Origin: Streptomyces sp. SM1
Lineage (GTDB): Bacteria > Actinomycetota > Actinomycetes > Streptomycetales > Streptomycetaceae
NCBI RefSeq assembly: GCF_002910825.1
Contig: NZ_NEUB01001033.1
Coordinates: 1 to 57,706 of the forward strand
Length of the DNA stretch: 57,706 bases
Reading direction: 5' to 3'
Of this stretch, positions 17,624 to 26,768 are shown piece by piece (positions within the stretch are counted from its first letter, which is position 1; each line of letters begins with the position of its first letter). Under the pieces are notes generated by a model. That model did not search any database. It was not told where the DNA came from and saw nothing but the letters and a program-made list of their open reading frames with translations. The position numbers and the translations under genes are program-made.

Positions 17624-17970
17624 TCTCCAGGCTCTGTGTGATGTGTGATGGTGCTCGACGGAACACCGCCCTGACGCCCCGCGTGACTCCCTCCCACCGG
17701 CGATCGCTCGGTGGGACGCCTTCCTCCGCGGTGCAGAGCGTCTGCTACGGCTTGTTCAGTTCGCCAGGCGCCGTACTCGCGAACACCCGGTACCGGCGGC
17801 GAAGCGGTCCGAACCGCGCCGACGGCGGCCTAGGTGGCGGTTCAGGCGTCTTGACTGTCGTCGGCAGCCGGCTGGACCACTTCGCCGCAGTCGAACGACC
17901 CGCCCGTCTTCGGCCACGGCCCCTACGTCCGCCTGTCGACCAGGTCGCGCCAGTCACCGCAACCCAGGTA

Positions 17971-18015
17971 GATAAACCGGTTTTTCACCCTACATGACGG
18001 TCCTTGCACTGACTA
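17971..18015 (-). promoter_or_regulatory. Operator (site 2) and promoter for the lower catabolic operon
   Basis: GATAAACCGGTTTTTC at 17971-17986 shares the AACCGGTT core and overlaps the stop codon of the beta-galactosidase gene. Directly upstream on the minus strand is TAGGGT (17987-17992), a plausible -10. TAGTCA (18010-18015) is a weak -35 at 17 bp. The promoter would then sit inside the end of the beta-galactosidase gene. Between here and the start at 17623 I see no gene, only a 347-nt leader. Confidence 0.65.
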
Positions 18016-20972
18016 CCGCCACCCGATGCGGCACGCGATGAGTCCTGGGGGTGCGGCGGCGCCCCCGCCACCCCCTGCACCGCGGGGACCAGTTCCATCC
18101 GGTAGGCCAGCTCGTATCGTCCCGGTCCGATCCGGTACTCCGGGAGGACGTCGGGCCCGCATGCCCCGGTCCCGACCCCCCTGTGCGCCGCATCCAGGCA
18201 CACGACCAGTCGGCCGTCCTCGCGCAGATCACTGGCGTTCCCGGCGGCGAACAGCGCCTGAGGCGCATACCGCGTCGCCGACCAGCAGAAGTCACCACCG
18301 AGCGAGGTCAGCCGAAGGCGGTCGCCGCGATCGTCGTCGATCAGCTCAAGCCAGAGTGTCCCGGTGCGCAGCCCGAATTCCTGCGGCACGAGGTAGGGAG
18401 AGGGTTCCACATGCGACGACCAGCGGCCCAACATCGCCGACCGGTTCCGGTCCGGGTAGTTCTCGTGCGGGCCCCGCCCGAACCAGACGAACCGGTCGAA
18501 TCGGGGGTCCACTCGGAACAGCACGCCGACACGCGGCAGGTCCGCCGCCTCGTCGGGCACCTCGAACCGGTGACGGTAATCCGCACCGCTCTCGCTCCTG
18601 GACACGGAGACGGTGTGGTCCACGATCTCGTGCGCGGGCCGCGTGTCCAGACCGGCGTCCCTCCAGCGGATAAGGGTGCGTGATCCCATCTCTCTCACAC
18701 GGACGATGTGCTCCATCAGCTTGAGCCCATCGTTGTCCGTCGCAGCGCGCCACACGTTGGGCACCGGGTCGTCCGCCGTCTCGCCCGGCACCGCGACAGC
18801 CCCGTTCACCGGCGGGCCGGGGGCGGTTCTTCCGTCCCGCAGAGCGAGCTGGTCCCACGCGACGGGATGCCCCGCCGGTGCGAACCACGACTCTGTTCGG
18901 GTCCGCCACGTAATGGTCAGCAGGGCTTGCGCGGCGCCCGCGCGCGCCGCGTCCGCGGGCAGCGGCACGGCCACGCTCCCACCGGGCGCGATGTCGGGGA
19001 CGTCGAGCGTGCCGGAGGCCGACGGAGCGCCGTCCAGAAGGAGTTCCCAGCCTGCCGCGAGGTCTCCCGTGCCGGCGAAACGACGTCGGTTGGTCACGTA
19101 CAACCCGCCGTCCACGTACTCAGTGGTCACAGGCCGGTACACCCAGGCGACTTCGGCCGTTCCGGGGTGAGGCTCGACATCGGCGGAAACCAGGCCGTCC
19201 GCGACGAAGTTCGCGTCGTGGGGGGCGTCGCCGAACTGCCCACCGTACGCGAGGCGGGTGGTTCCGTCGGGGAGCCGCTGTCGCAGGCCGTGGTCCTTCC
19301 ACTCCCAGATGAAGCCGCCCTGGAGTCCGGGCGTGGAGGTGATGACGTCCCAGTAGTCGGCCAGTGAGCCGTTGCTGTTACCCATGGCGTGCGAGTACTC
19401 GCACATGATCAAGGGGCGGTCCGCCGCCCCGGCGGCCACCTGCTCCCCGTAGGCCCGGATCTCCTCGATGCCGGGATACATCGGGCAGACGACGTCCGTG
19501 GCGTGACGGCCCCCGTCGGTCCACCCGGAGTTCCGGATGGCGTCCTCGTAGTGGAGCGGACGCGAGCGGTCGGCGCGGCGGATCCACCCCGCGAGAGCGT
19601 CGTGGTTGACGCCGTACCCGCTCTCGTTGCCCAGACTCCACTGGACCACGCAGGGATGGTTGCGGTCACGCGCCACCATGCGGGCCCCGCGCTCCAGCCA
19701 GGTCGCGCGGTACCGCGGGTCGCCGCAGAGGTACCAGTTGAACGCGTGCGACTCGATGTTGGCCTCGTCGACGACGTAGAAGCCCAGTTCGTCGCAGAGG
19801 TCGTAGAAGGCGGGATCGTTCGGATAGTGGGATGTGCGGATGGCATTGATGTTCATCCGGCGCATGGCCGCCAGGTCGGCACGCATGTCCTCCGCGGTGA
19901 CCGCGGCACCGGTGTCGGGGTGGTGGTCGTGCCGGTTGACCCCGAAGATCCATACACGTCGGCCGTTCACGAGGAAGTCCGGCCCGTCGATCTCGACGCG
20001 TCGGAAACCCACGCGTACCCGGGTCGCGTCGACCACGTCTCCGGCCGGGTCGATGAGCTCCGCTGCGACTTCGTAGAGCGTCGGCGTCTCCGCCGACCAG
20101 GGGAGGATCCGAAGCCCGTCCCGGTGCAGCCGGGCGATGTGCCCGGAGAACTCGTAGGTGTTGTTGACCGCATGGGGAACCGGAGCGTCCTGAGGCCCCG
20201 CCACTCCCGCACCGTCGCGGCCCGACAGCGAAACCCGGACGCGATATCCCTCCGCCGCCGTGCTCTCGCCGAAGTCGACCGTGGCGCGGACATCGAGCGA
20301 TCCTTCACCAGAGCGGGGATCGAGGTCCGCCCGGGCATCCAGGTCGACGAGTCCGACAGGCGGGCGGGCCTCGACACGCACACCGCGGTGGAGACCGGCG
20401 AGCCACCATCCGTCCTGGTCCTCGAGGAAGCTGTGCGCCGAGTACCTCACGACGACCACGGCAAGCTGGTTCCTCCCCACGCGGGCCGCTTCGGTCACGT
20501 CGTACTCGCTCCCGAGACGGGCGTCGGTGCCGTATCCGACGAACACGCCGTTGAGGTAGACGGCATGCACACTGTCAGCGCCACCCACGTGCAGCAGCAG
20601 CCGTTGGCCCTCCCAGTGGGACGGGACGTCGAAGCCCGTGCGGTACACACCTGTGGGGTTGCGCGACGGGAGCCGCGGCGGAGGCTCGGCGAACGGCATC
20701 TGGATGTTCGTGTAGTGCGGAATGTCGTCGGCCGCCTGGACCGGCCAGCTACCGGGCACGTCGACCGATTGCCATTGCCCGGGCGCCCGCTCTCCTCTCA
20801 CGGCATCGGCAGGCACCTGGTCGGGAGAGGGGAACAGCCGGAAGGACCAGGTGCCGTCCAGCGACAGCCGGCGGTCCCCCTCGGCGGCGGGACGCGCGCG
20901 CATCGGGAGTCGGAGCAGGGATGTCATCGTAGGGTCCGCCCACGGGCGGAGAGCACCGATGATGGGGAGCAC
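17985..20972 (-). CDS. Beta-galactosidase, GH2 (agarolytic type)
   Basis: A 995-residue GH2 enzyme with sugar-binding, immunoglobulin-like, TIM-barrel and LacZ-type C-terminal domains. The acid/base Glu is in VVQWSLGNESGYG and the nucleophile in PLIMCEYSHAMGNSNG. The LacZ signatures NRHDHHPDTG and RTSHYPNDP are present. It lacks a signal peptide, so it should work in the cytosol. In agar degraders such enzymes remove terminal galactose from imported agaro-oligosaccharides. The start is taken as GTG 20972 with AAGGA upstream. An internal ATG at 20927 has no ribosome site. It is the last gene of the importer operon. Its stop codon lies inside the operator for the next operon. Confidence 0.92.
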   Translation of the reverse strand: MLPIIGALRPWADPTMTSLLRLPMRARPAAEGDRRLSLDGTWSFRLFPSPDQVPADAVRGERAPGQWQSVDVPGSWPVQAADDIPHYTNIQMPFAEPPPRLPSRNPTGVYRTGFDVPSHWEGQRLLLHVGGADSVHAVYLNGVFVGYGTDARLGSEYDVTEAARVGRNQLAVVVVRYSAHSFLEDQDGWWLAGLHRGVRVEARPPVGLVDLDARADLDPRSGEGSLDVRATVDFGESTAAEGYRVRVSLSGRDGAGVAGPQDAPVPHAVNNTYEFSGHIARLHRDGLRILPWSAETPTLYEVAAELIDPAGDVVDATRVRVGFRRVEIDGPDFLVNGRRVWIFGVNRHDHHPDTGAAVTAEDMRADLAAMRRMNINAIRTSHYPNDPAFYDLCDELGFYVVDEANIESHAFNWYLCGDPRYRATWLERGARMVARDRNHPCVVQWSLGNESGYGVNHDALAGWIRRADRSRPLHYEDAIRNSGWTDGGRHATDVVCPMYPGIEEIRAYGEQVAAGAADRPLIMCEYSHAMGNSNGSLADYWDVITSTPGLQGGFIWEWKDHGLRQRLPDGTTRLAYGGQFGDAPHDANFVADGLVSADVEPHPGTAEVAWVYRPVTTEYVDGGLYVTNRRRFAGTGDLAAGWELLLDGAPSASGTLDVPDIAPGGSVAVPLPADAARAGAAQALLTITWRTRTESWFAPAGHPVAWDQLALRDGRTAPGPPVNGAVAVPGETADDPVPNVWRAATDNDGLKLMEHIVRVREMGSRTLIRWRDAGLDTRPAHEIVDHTVSVSRSESGADYRHRFEVPDEAADLPRVGVLFRVDPRFDRFVWFGRGPHENYPDRNRSAMLGRWSSHVEPSPYLVPQEFGLRTGTLWLELIDDDRGDRLRLTSLGGDFCWSATRYAPQALFAAGNASDLREDGRLVVCLDAAHRGVGTGACGPDVLPEYRIGPGRYELAYRMELVPAVQGVAGAPPHPQDSSRAASGGGSQCKDRHVG

Positions 20973-21000
20973 GTCGATTCCTTACGTCATGGGACGTCAC

Positions 21001-21010
21001 GGGGGGGGGG
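21001..21010. repeat. G10 homopolymer upstream of the beta-galactosidase gene
   Basis: Ten consecutive G residues in the 142-bp gap between the cycloisomerase and beta-galactosidase genes, 28 bp before the GTG start. The tract is prone to slippage and to sequencing error. It lies outside any coding frame. Confidence 0.9.
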
Positions 21011-21114
21011 AGGAGGCGGCCGGTCCCGGCCACCGCCCGCTCATCGTCATACCGGCCGTGGGTCGGTGATCCGCCGACGGTGCCGACTGGGTCAGCCGCA
21101 GGCCGGGCGACCGG

Positions 21115-22200
21115 TCACCCCACCGCCAGCCGGCCGAGGCGCTCGAAGTCCAGCACCACGCCGTGCCCGGGGCGGTCGGGAGCGGAGACGCATCCGTCCG
21201 TGACGGCCATCGGCTCGGCCATGTAGGCGTGCAGGCCGAAGCCGTGTGCCTCCATGTAGGTCCGGTGGGGGACCGAGGCGAGCGCATGCACCGTGAGGTC
21301 GTGCACGCCGTGCGACGTCAGCAGCATGTTGTTCGCCTCCGCCAGTGCGGCGACCTTCCTGAACGTCGTGTACCCGCCGATGTTGCTGACGTCCGGCTCG
21401 GGAAGCGTCAGGGAGCCGGCGCGGACAGCGTTGTGGAAGTCGTACAGGGTGTGGAGGTTTTCGCCGCCCGCGATGGTGTGACCGCTTTCCCGAACGATCC
21501 GGGCGTTGCCGACGAGGTCGTCGGGAATCGTCGGCTCCTCGATCCAGTGCAGGTCGAAGGGCGCGAGCGCCCGAGCCGCGCGGATCGCGCCGTCGACCGT
21601 CCACTTCATGTTGGCGTCGACCATCAGCGGGAAGGAGTCGCCGAGGTGCTCACGCAACGCCGACACCCGGTCGACGTCCTCCTTGAGGTCCGGGCGGCCC
21701 ACCTTCATCTTGATGGCCCGGAATCCCCCGGCCAGGAAACGGTCCGCCTGCGTCTTCAGATCGGCGACCGGCAGTTCCAGGTCGATGCCGCCGGCATACA
21801 CGGGCACGACAGGGTCGTACCCCCCGAACAGCTTCCACAGCGGCGTCCGTGCCCGGATTCCCTTCAGGTCCCACAGGGCGATGTCGACGGCCGAGATCGC
21901 CGATGTGGCGTGCCCCCCGCGGCCGGCGTAGTGCAGCCGCCACCACATCGACTGCCATATCTTCTCGATCTGCTCGGCGTCGGCACCGAGCAGGCAGCCC
22001 CTCAGGTCCTTGTCCACCATCGTCGCCACGGCCGCCCCACCATGGTTGACCGTGTAGGTGTAGCCCAGACCTGTCGCCCCGTCGCTGTCCTCGATCCGCA
22101 CGGTGATGAGCTCGAAATCCATCATGGCGCCGTGCGTCGAGTCGGTGAGCCTGGTCGGGAGCGGTATGCGATAGAGATCGGTGCATACCCGTTCGATCAT
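21115..22200 (-). CDS. 3,6-anhydro-L-galactonate cycloisomerase (enolase superfamily)
   Basis: A 361-residue enolase-superfamily enzyme. The N-terminal signature FELITVRIEDSDGATGLGY and RGGHATSAISAVDIALWDLK match characterised anhydrogalactonate cycloisomerases as I remember them. Catalytic residues: KxK in AIKMKVGRP, Asp in LMVDANMKW, Glu in WIEEPTIPDD, Glu in IAGGENLHT, His in LLTSHGVHDL. It opens the anhydro ring to give 2-keto-3-deoxy-L-galactonate, directly after the aldehyde dehydrogenase step. It lies 61 bp after the GH117 gene, in the same operon. Alternative: another acid-sugar dehydratase, less likely given the context. Confidence 0.88.
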   Translation of the reverse strand: MIERVCTDLYRIPLPTRLTDSTHGAMMDFELITVRIEDSDGATGLGYTYTVNHGGAAVATMVDKDLRGCLLGADAEQIEKIWQSMWWRLHYAGRGGHATSAISAVDIALWDLKGIRARTPLWKLFGGYDPVVPVYAGGIDLELPVADLKTQADRFLAGGFRAIKMKVGRPDLKEDVDRVSALREHLGDSFPLMVDANMKWTVDGAIRAARALAPFDLHWIEEPTIPDDLVGNARIVRESGHTIAGGENLHTLYDFHNAVRAGSLTLPEPDVSNIGGYTTFRKVAALAEANNMLLTSHGVHDLTVHALASVPHRTYMEAHGFGLHAYMAEPMAVTDGCVSAPDRPGHGVVLDFERLGRLAVG

Positions 22201-22261
22201 GCCTTGTACCGTTTCTCTCTGAGGTGTGCGTCTGACCCGGCCTCACGGCAGGGAGCTGAGG

Positions 22262-23374
22262 TCACTTTTCGTGCGGAGCGGGAAGCGCGTCGGCCTCCGC
22301 CGATTCCGCCGTCTCGGGGCTCAGGCCGCGGGTGTAGAACATCTTCTGTCTCTCGTCGGCCGCGAACCCCTGGATGTAGTGCCACGATGCCGTGACGTCG
22401 TGGCACAGTCCCCAGCGAACCCCGTCCAGTGGCGCGACGGCGTGGTCGGGGAGCCTGAGGGGACCGGTCGCGACGGGTGGGTTCGCGATGTGGGCCATGA
22501 TCTCGAAGTTGATCCCGTCGGGCGCGAACTGGATCGTGTTGCGTTCCGGTCCGTCGGTGGTGAGCATCGCGGCGATGCCGTCGCCGTATCGCCAGACGCA
22601 GGTCTCGTGTCCGCTGTTCGTCACGGGGTTGGCCGGACATCGGTGGTACGGTCCCTCGATGTCGTCGGCGATCGCCAGGCCCCACCGGGTCGTGCGTCCG
22701 CCGGCGGAGAACCCTTCCCCCATCTGCTCGCCCTTGTAGTAGAGGAAGAATCTGCCTTGGAACGGGACAAGGATCGGGTCGTGCACCTTGTGGCTGTCGA
22801 AGGACCCCTGGGAGACGACGCTCAGCCGGTTGTCCTCCTCTCCCGCCCACTCACCGTCCGCCTGGGGTCGGAGAATCGGCTGGGGGGACCTGACCCACGG
22901 ACCGTCCGGGCTCGGTGCCTTCGCCATCGCGATCGACTCGAAGCTCCGTAGCGCGTAGGGCGACCGGATCACCTGGTAGACGAGGTAGAACCAGCCTTGG
23001 TGCTCCAGGACCTCCGGGGTGAACACGCTCCGGTCGTCGTAGCTGCCTGGCTCGCCCCTGCCGAGGGCACGCCCCTGCTCGACCCAGGTGGCGCCGTCGT
23101 CGGACGTCGCATGCCAGATCTCGGACCAGTCCCAGGGAAAGACCTTGGCCATCGGGTCGCCGGTTCCGAAGCCGTCGGTCTCCCCGGTCGAGCGGGTGTA
23201 CCAGACGTGGTACCGCCCGTCGACCGTGAGGACGGAGCTCGGGTCCCGGCGGTGTACGCCTACCTCTGGACCGAGTCCCTGGACAGGGAAGGTCCGGAAG
23301 TCGCAGAACCACTCGGGATCAGCCGGGTACCGCCTGCCTCGAACGGTCGCCGCGCTCTCTGCGGGCATGGTCAT
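22262..23374 (-). CDS. Alpha-neoagarobiose hydrolase, GH117
   Basis: A 370-residue five-bladed beta-propeller enzyme that splits neoagarobiose into D-galactose and 3,6-anhydro-L-galactose. Family motifs include WFCDFRTFPVQG, DPSSVLTVDGRYHVWYTRS, FTPEVLEHQGWFYLVYQ, SHKVHDPILVPF and FFLYYKGEQMGEG. There is no signal peptide, consistent with action after uptake. I chose ATG 23374, with GAGGAG nine bases upstream. The longer frame towards 24313 is a shadow of the permease genes. It lies 26 bp after the second permease gene, so import and hydrolysis are coordinated. Confidence 0.93.
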   Translation of the reverse strand: MTMPAESAATVRGRRYPADPEWFCDFRTFPVQGLGPEVGVHRRDPSSVLTVDGRYHVWYTRSTGETDGFGTGDPMAKVFPWDWSEIWHATSDDGATWVEQGRALGRGEPGSYDDRSVFTPEVLEHQGWFYLVYQVIRSPYALRSFESIAMAKAPSPDGPWVRSPQPILRPQADGEWAGEEDNRLSVVSQGSFDSHKVHDPILVPFQGRFFLYYKGEQMGEGFSAGGRTTRWGLAIADDIEGPYHRCPANPVTNSGHETCVWRYGDGIAAMLTTDGPERNTIQFAPDGINFEIMAHIANPPVATGPLRLPDHAVAPLDGVRWGLCHDVTASWHYIQGFAADERQKMFYTRGLSPETAESAEADALPAPHEK

Positions 23375-23400
23375 GCGCTCGTACTCCTCATGGGGGGTGG

Positions 23401-24282
23401 TCACTTGATCGCTCCGCCGATCCCTCCGATGGAGAAGAAGCGGTTGAGCACGGCGAACACGATCACCGGCGGCAGCAGCATGACGACCGACATCGCCATC
23501 ACGGGCCCCCAGTCGGTGGCGTTCTGCTGGAAGTAGGTCTGGAGCCCGATCGGCAGCGTGAAGTTGCTCTGCGACCTCAGGAAGACGGTGGCGACCAGGT
23601 AGTCGTTCCACGCGACGAGGAAGCTGAAGATCGCCGCCGAGAGAATGCCCGGGTACGAGTTGCGCAGCACCACACGGACGAATCCTCCCCACAGGGAGGC
23701 CCCGTCGACCCAGGCGGCCTCCTCCAGCTCGACGGGGATGGAGTCGTAGTAGGCAGCCATCATCCAGCACGTGACGGCCATGCTGCCGGCGATGAAGATG
23801 ACGGCCACACCGCTGAGCGTGTCCGCCATTCCGATCTTCGCGAAGACAACGAAGAGCGGGATGACGAAGACGATGACGGGCAGGCTCTGGACGACGAAGA
23901 GCGAGAGCGTGTAGCCGCCGATGAACCTGTTGCGCAGTCTCGACATCGGATAGCCCGCCAGCGCCCCGATCACGACCGCGAACACGGTCGTCCCCAGGGT
24001 GACGGCAAGGCTGTTGTAGAGGTAGTCGAGGACAGGAGTCTTGGAGAAGATCTCGACGTAGTTCGAGAAGTTCCACGAGTACGTCCCGGAGGCGGTCTGT
24101 CCCGAGCGGACCGACAGGACCAGGATCATGATGATGGGTGCCAGGGCCACGAGTGTGACGACGGACATGACCGCTGTCTTGGCCCACCCGGCAGCGGATT
24201 CCCGCCGCTGCTTGCGCGTGATGCGGTCGGCGGCGGGGGTGGCTGTGCCGGCCCGGAGGGCGGAATGTACTGGAGTGGTCAT
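23401..24282 (-). CDS. Sugar ABC transporter permease (MalG type)
   Basis: A 293-residue inner-membrane permease with six transmembrane helices. The EAA loop is visible as VELEEAAWVDGASLWGGF, the contact for the ATPase. It pairs with the MalF-type permease encoded 11 bp upstream and the lipoprotein binding protein before that. No ATPase gene is present in the cluster. As in many Streptomyces sugar systems, the shared MsiK-type ATPase encoded elsewhere probably energises it. The substrate is inferred from context to be neoagarobiose or a short neoagaro-oligosaccharide. Confidence 0.92.
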   Translation of the reverse strand: MTTPVHSALRAGTATPAADRITRKQRRESAAGWAKTAVMSVVTLVALAPIIMILVLSVRSGQTASGTYSWNFSNYVEIFSKTPVLDYLYNSLAVTLGTTVFAVVIGALAGYPMSRLRNRFIGGYTLSLFVVQSLPVIVFVIPLFVVFAKIGMADTLSGVAVIFIAGSMAVTCWMMAAYYDSIPVELEEAAWVDGASLWGGFVRVVLRNSYPGILSAAIFSFLVAWNDYLVATVFLRSQSNFTLPIGLQTYFQQNATDWGPVMAMSVVMLLPPVIVFAVLNRFFSIGGIGGAIK

Positions 24283-24293
24283 CTGTACCGCCC

Positions 24294-25241
24294 TCAGCCG
24301 TTCGCCGACGCACGGTTGATGCGACGGAAGAAGTAGATGGACATGGCGATCAGGGCGGTGGTGATGAGGAAGGCGACCGCGACGCCGTAACCGGTGCGGA
24401 AGTCCTGGAACACGAGCCGGTAGGCGAACACGACCAGCGTCGAGGTCGACCCGACGGGTCCTCCCCCGGTCAGCAGGAAGACGGAGGGGAAGTCGTTGAT
24501 CGTGAAGATCGAGGCGAGTACCCACGCGATGTAGACGGGCTTCGACATGATCGGCAGGATGACGTGCCGGATGCGTTGCCAACGACTGGCCCCGTCGAGC
24601 CGGCAGGCTTCCTCGACACTGGGGTCCACCGCCTGCAGCGCGGAACTCATCATCATCATCATGAAGGGGACCGTCCCCCAGATCTTGAAGATGATCACGA
24701 TCGCCATCGCCGAACCGGGGTTGGCCAGGATCTGGACGTCACCGAACCCGAGCTCACGCAGGAGCGTGGGCACCGGGCTGGACGGCGTCGCGACCAGGAA
24801 GTTCCAGCTCGTCGTGCTGACAACCACCGGGACCACCCAGGGCAGCAGGAGCAGCACCCGGAACACCGATCTGCCGGGGAAGGACCGGCGCAGCACGAGA
24901 GCGAGGGCTGTGCCGATGACCCAGGCCACGAAGACCGAGACCACCGTGAACAGGAGGGTGAAGCGCACGGCTTCCCAGAACGCGGGGTCCTGCAAGGCGG
25001 TCGTGTAGTTCTCCAGGCCGATGAACTCCCCGGGCCCCGCGATCCCACCGTCACGCAGCGACTGGGAAACCGCGTAGAAGAGCGGATAGGCGTTGAGAGC
25101 GATGAGCAGGAAGATCGACGGGGCGAGCATCGCCGCCATCGTCTTCTTGCTCCCGGGGTGCCGGCTCTCGGCCTTCCTCTCTCGGCCCCGAGGCCTGTCC
25201 GTCCTCGCCGCCGATCTCGTCGGCACCGACACGTCCGTCAT
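24294..25241 (-). CDS. Sugar ABC transporter permease (MalF type)
   Basis: A 315-residue six-helix permease. The N-terminus is basic and polar, followed by the first helix MLAPSIFLLIALNAYPLFYA. The EAA loop reads SVEEACRLDGASRWQRIRH. An unusual methionine run (FMMMMMSSAL) precedes it. It is encoded 35 bp after the binding-protein gene and 11 bp before the MalG-type gene. The start ATG 25241 fits the family; the longer 25361 frame does not. Confidence 0.92.
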   Translation of the reverse strand: MTDVSVPTRSAARTDRPRGRERKAESRHPGSKKTMAAMLAPSIFLLIALNAYPLFYAVSQSLRDGGIAGPGEFIGLENYTTALQDPAFWEAVRFTLLFTVVSVFVAWVIGTALALVLRRSFPGRSVFRVLLLLPWVVPVVVSTTSWNFLVATPSSPVPTLLRELGFGDVQILANPGSAMAIVIIFKIWGTVPFMMMMMSSALQAVDPSVEEACRLDGASRWQRIRHVILPIMSKPVYIAWVLASIFTINDFPSVFLLTGGGPVGSTSTLVVFAYRLVFQDFRTGYGVAVAFLITTALIAMSIYFFRRINRASANG

Positions 25242-25276
25242 GGACGCCTCCTTCTGTGCGTCAGATGACCCGTGGG

Positions 25277-26587
25277 TCACATGACCTTCTCGATGCCGTC
25301 CTGCAGGGTCCGAAGGGTCTGCTCGCCACTGCTCTTTGCCTGGATGACCTGCTGGGCCCACTGGGTGATGGCCTGTCCCCCGTCGACCGCGTTGATCTCG
25401 GGGAAGGGCTCACCGGCGAGCTGGGTGAGGGACTTGCCCACGGGCAGCCACTCCTTGGTCGCCTTGACCAGGTTGGGCTGCGCCTGCACCTCGGGCAGGT
25501 CGAGGATGCTCTGGCGCACCGGGACCTTGTTGAGGACGCCCTTCTTCCAGTACGCCGACATGGCGTCGAGGTAGTAGACCGCGAAGTCCTCGACCACGTC
25601 CGTGTCCCAGTCACCGGTGTAGAGGATCAGGTCCGACGTGTACGCCATGGTGCCCTTGGTACCGTTCGGGCTGGTCAGGGGGCTTCCCAACGTGATGTCG
25701 GCCTTGAGCCGCGGGTCTTCGAAGGAATTGGCGATGTCCGGTGGCAGGATCGACAACGCCGCGGCGCCCGAGGAGAACTGGTCGTTCAGGTTCGCCACCG
25801 TGTAGCTCACGCTGCCCGGGTCCATGATTCCGTCCTTGGCCAGCTTCATGAGGAACTCCACGGCCTCCACGTTCGCGTCCGTCACGCACTGCGGCTCGCC
25901 GTCCTTGTCGAACAGGCCGCCACCGTTGTTGAACACGAACGACAGGAACGTCTGGTAGGCGTTGCCCCCGGCACCGCCCGAGGCGACCATGCCGTACACG
26001 TCGTTCTTCTTCAGCGCCACACCAACCCGGTACAGGTCGTCCCAGCTGCGCGGCTCCTCCACACCGGCCTTCTCCAGCAGCGACTTGCGGTACCAGAGCA
26101 GCCGCGAGTCCACGTTCCACGGCAGTGCGGTGTACGCGCCCTTGTACTTGAACACATCGAGCGTGCCCGGCAGGAAGTCGTCCAGCTGCCCCTTGGACCT
26201 CAGCTTCGCGATGACCCCGTCGGCCGGATGGACCGCGTCCTGGACGTAGTACTGCAACGACTGGAACGCCCCGCCCGTGGATATGGCCGGCCCGGTCCCA
26301 GCGGCGATGGCCGAGCTGAAGGTCTGAAGCCACCCGTCCCAGCTGATCGACTGGTATGTCGCCGAGCCACCCGAGAACGCTGCGGAGATCTCCTTGCCCG
26401 CGGCGAGGTAGTCCGGCCCGGGGGACCCCCAGGGCATGTCCCAGAACGCGAACTTCGAGCCACCGGAGCCTTGGGACGAGTTTCCGCCACCAGAGCACGC
26501 GGCCAACAGCACCGCCCCTGCCACACCTAGTGAGCCGCCCAGGAATCCCCGTCGGGACACACCGCTGGGCACAACAGGCTTGGTCAT
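25277..26587 (-). CDS. Sugar-binding lipoprotein of the agar-oligosaccharide importer
   Basis: A family 1 solute-binding protein of 436 residues. The signal region carries a twin-Arg motif (SRRGFLGG) and a lipobox (LLAAC) near residue 31, so it is lipid-anchored after Tat export. Typical cluster 1 features: DLYRVGVALKKNDVYG, and PVRQSILDLPEV near the C-terminus. It is the first gene of the operon running through two permeases, GH117, cycloisomerase and beta-galactosidase. The start ATG 26587 follows GAGGGAGA. Its promoter and operator lie at 26633-26677. Confidence 0.93.
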   Translation of the reverse strand: MTKPVVPSGVSRRGFLGGSLGVAGAVLLAACSGGGNSSQGSGGSKFAFWDMPWGSPGPDYLAAGKEISAAFSGGSATYQSISWDGWLQTFSSAIAAGTGPAISTGGAFQSLQYYVQDAVHPADGVIAKLRSKGQLDDFLPGTLDVFKYKGAYTALPWNVDSRLLWYRKSLLEKAGVEEPRSWDDLYRVGVALKKNDVYGMVASGGAGGNAYQTFLSFVFNNGGGLFDKDGEPQCVTDANVEAVEFLMKLAKDGIMDPGSVSYTVANLNDQFSSGAAALSILPPDIANSFEDPRLKADITLGSPLTSPNGTKGTMAYTSDLILYTGDWDTDVVEDFAVYYLDAMSAYWKKGVLNKVPVRQSILDLPEVQAQPNLVKATKEWLPVGKSLTQLAGEPFPEINAVDGGQAITQWAQQVIQAKSSGEQTLRTLQDGIEKVM

Positions 26588-26632
26588 CGAACATCTCCCT
26601 CGAGCGTCGTTGCATCGGGATGTTCCCCCACT

Positions 26633-26677
26633 GGAGAACCGGTTTTCCACCGTAGCGTGGCGGCCCGTACCCCACAA
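26633..26677 (-). promoter_or_regulatory. Promoter and operator (site 3) of the importer operon
   Basis: On the minus strand the -35 TTGTGG (26672-26677), a 17-bp spacer and the -10 TACGGT (26649-26654) are followed with no gap by the palindrome GGAGAACCGGTTTTCC (26633-26648, plus-strand reading). A bound repressor would cover the transcription start. This is the clearest promoter/operator pair in the window. Confidence 0.8.
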
Positions 26678-26695
26678 CCCTCGATCTCATACACG

Positions 26696-26743
26696 TCGAC
26701 GGGCGGCTGTCTCCCGGGTCCGCGGGAGACAGCCGCCCGTCGA
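26696..26743 (-). terminator. Strong terminator between the repressor gene and the importer operon
   Basis: A perfect inverted repeat of 21 bp per arm (26696-26716 and 26723-26743) with a 6-nt loop. It begins 25 bp after the lacI-type stop codon and separates that gene from the importer promoter on the same strand. Confidence 0.9.
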
Positions 26744-26768
26744 TCAGCTCACGACCGCCTCGAGGTCG

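Noticed and set aside
19389..21203. 604-codon rightward frame opposite the beta-galactosidase gene
   Set aside because: Antisense shadow. The GH2 catalytic motifs on the minus strand are unambiguous, and no known domain appears in the plus-strand frame.
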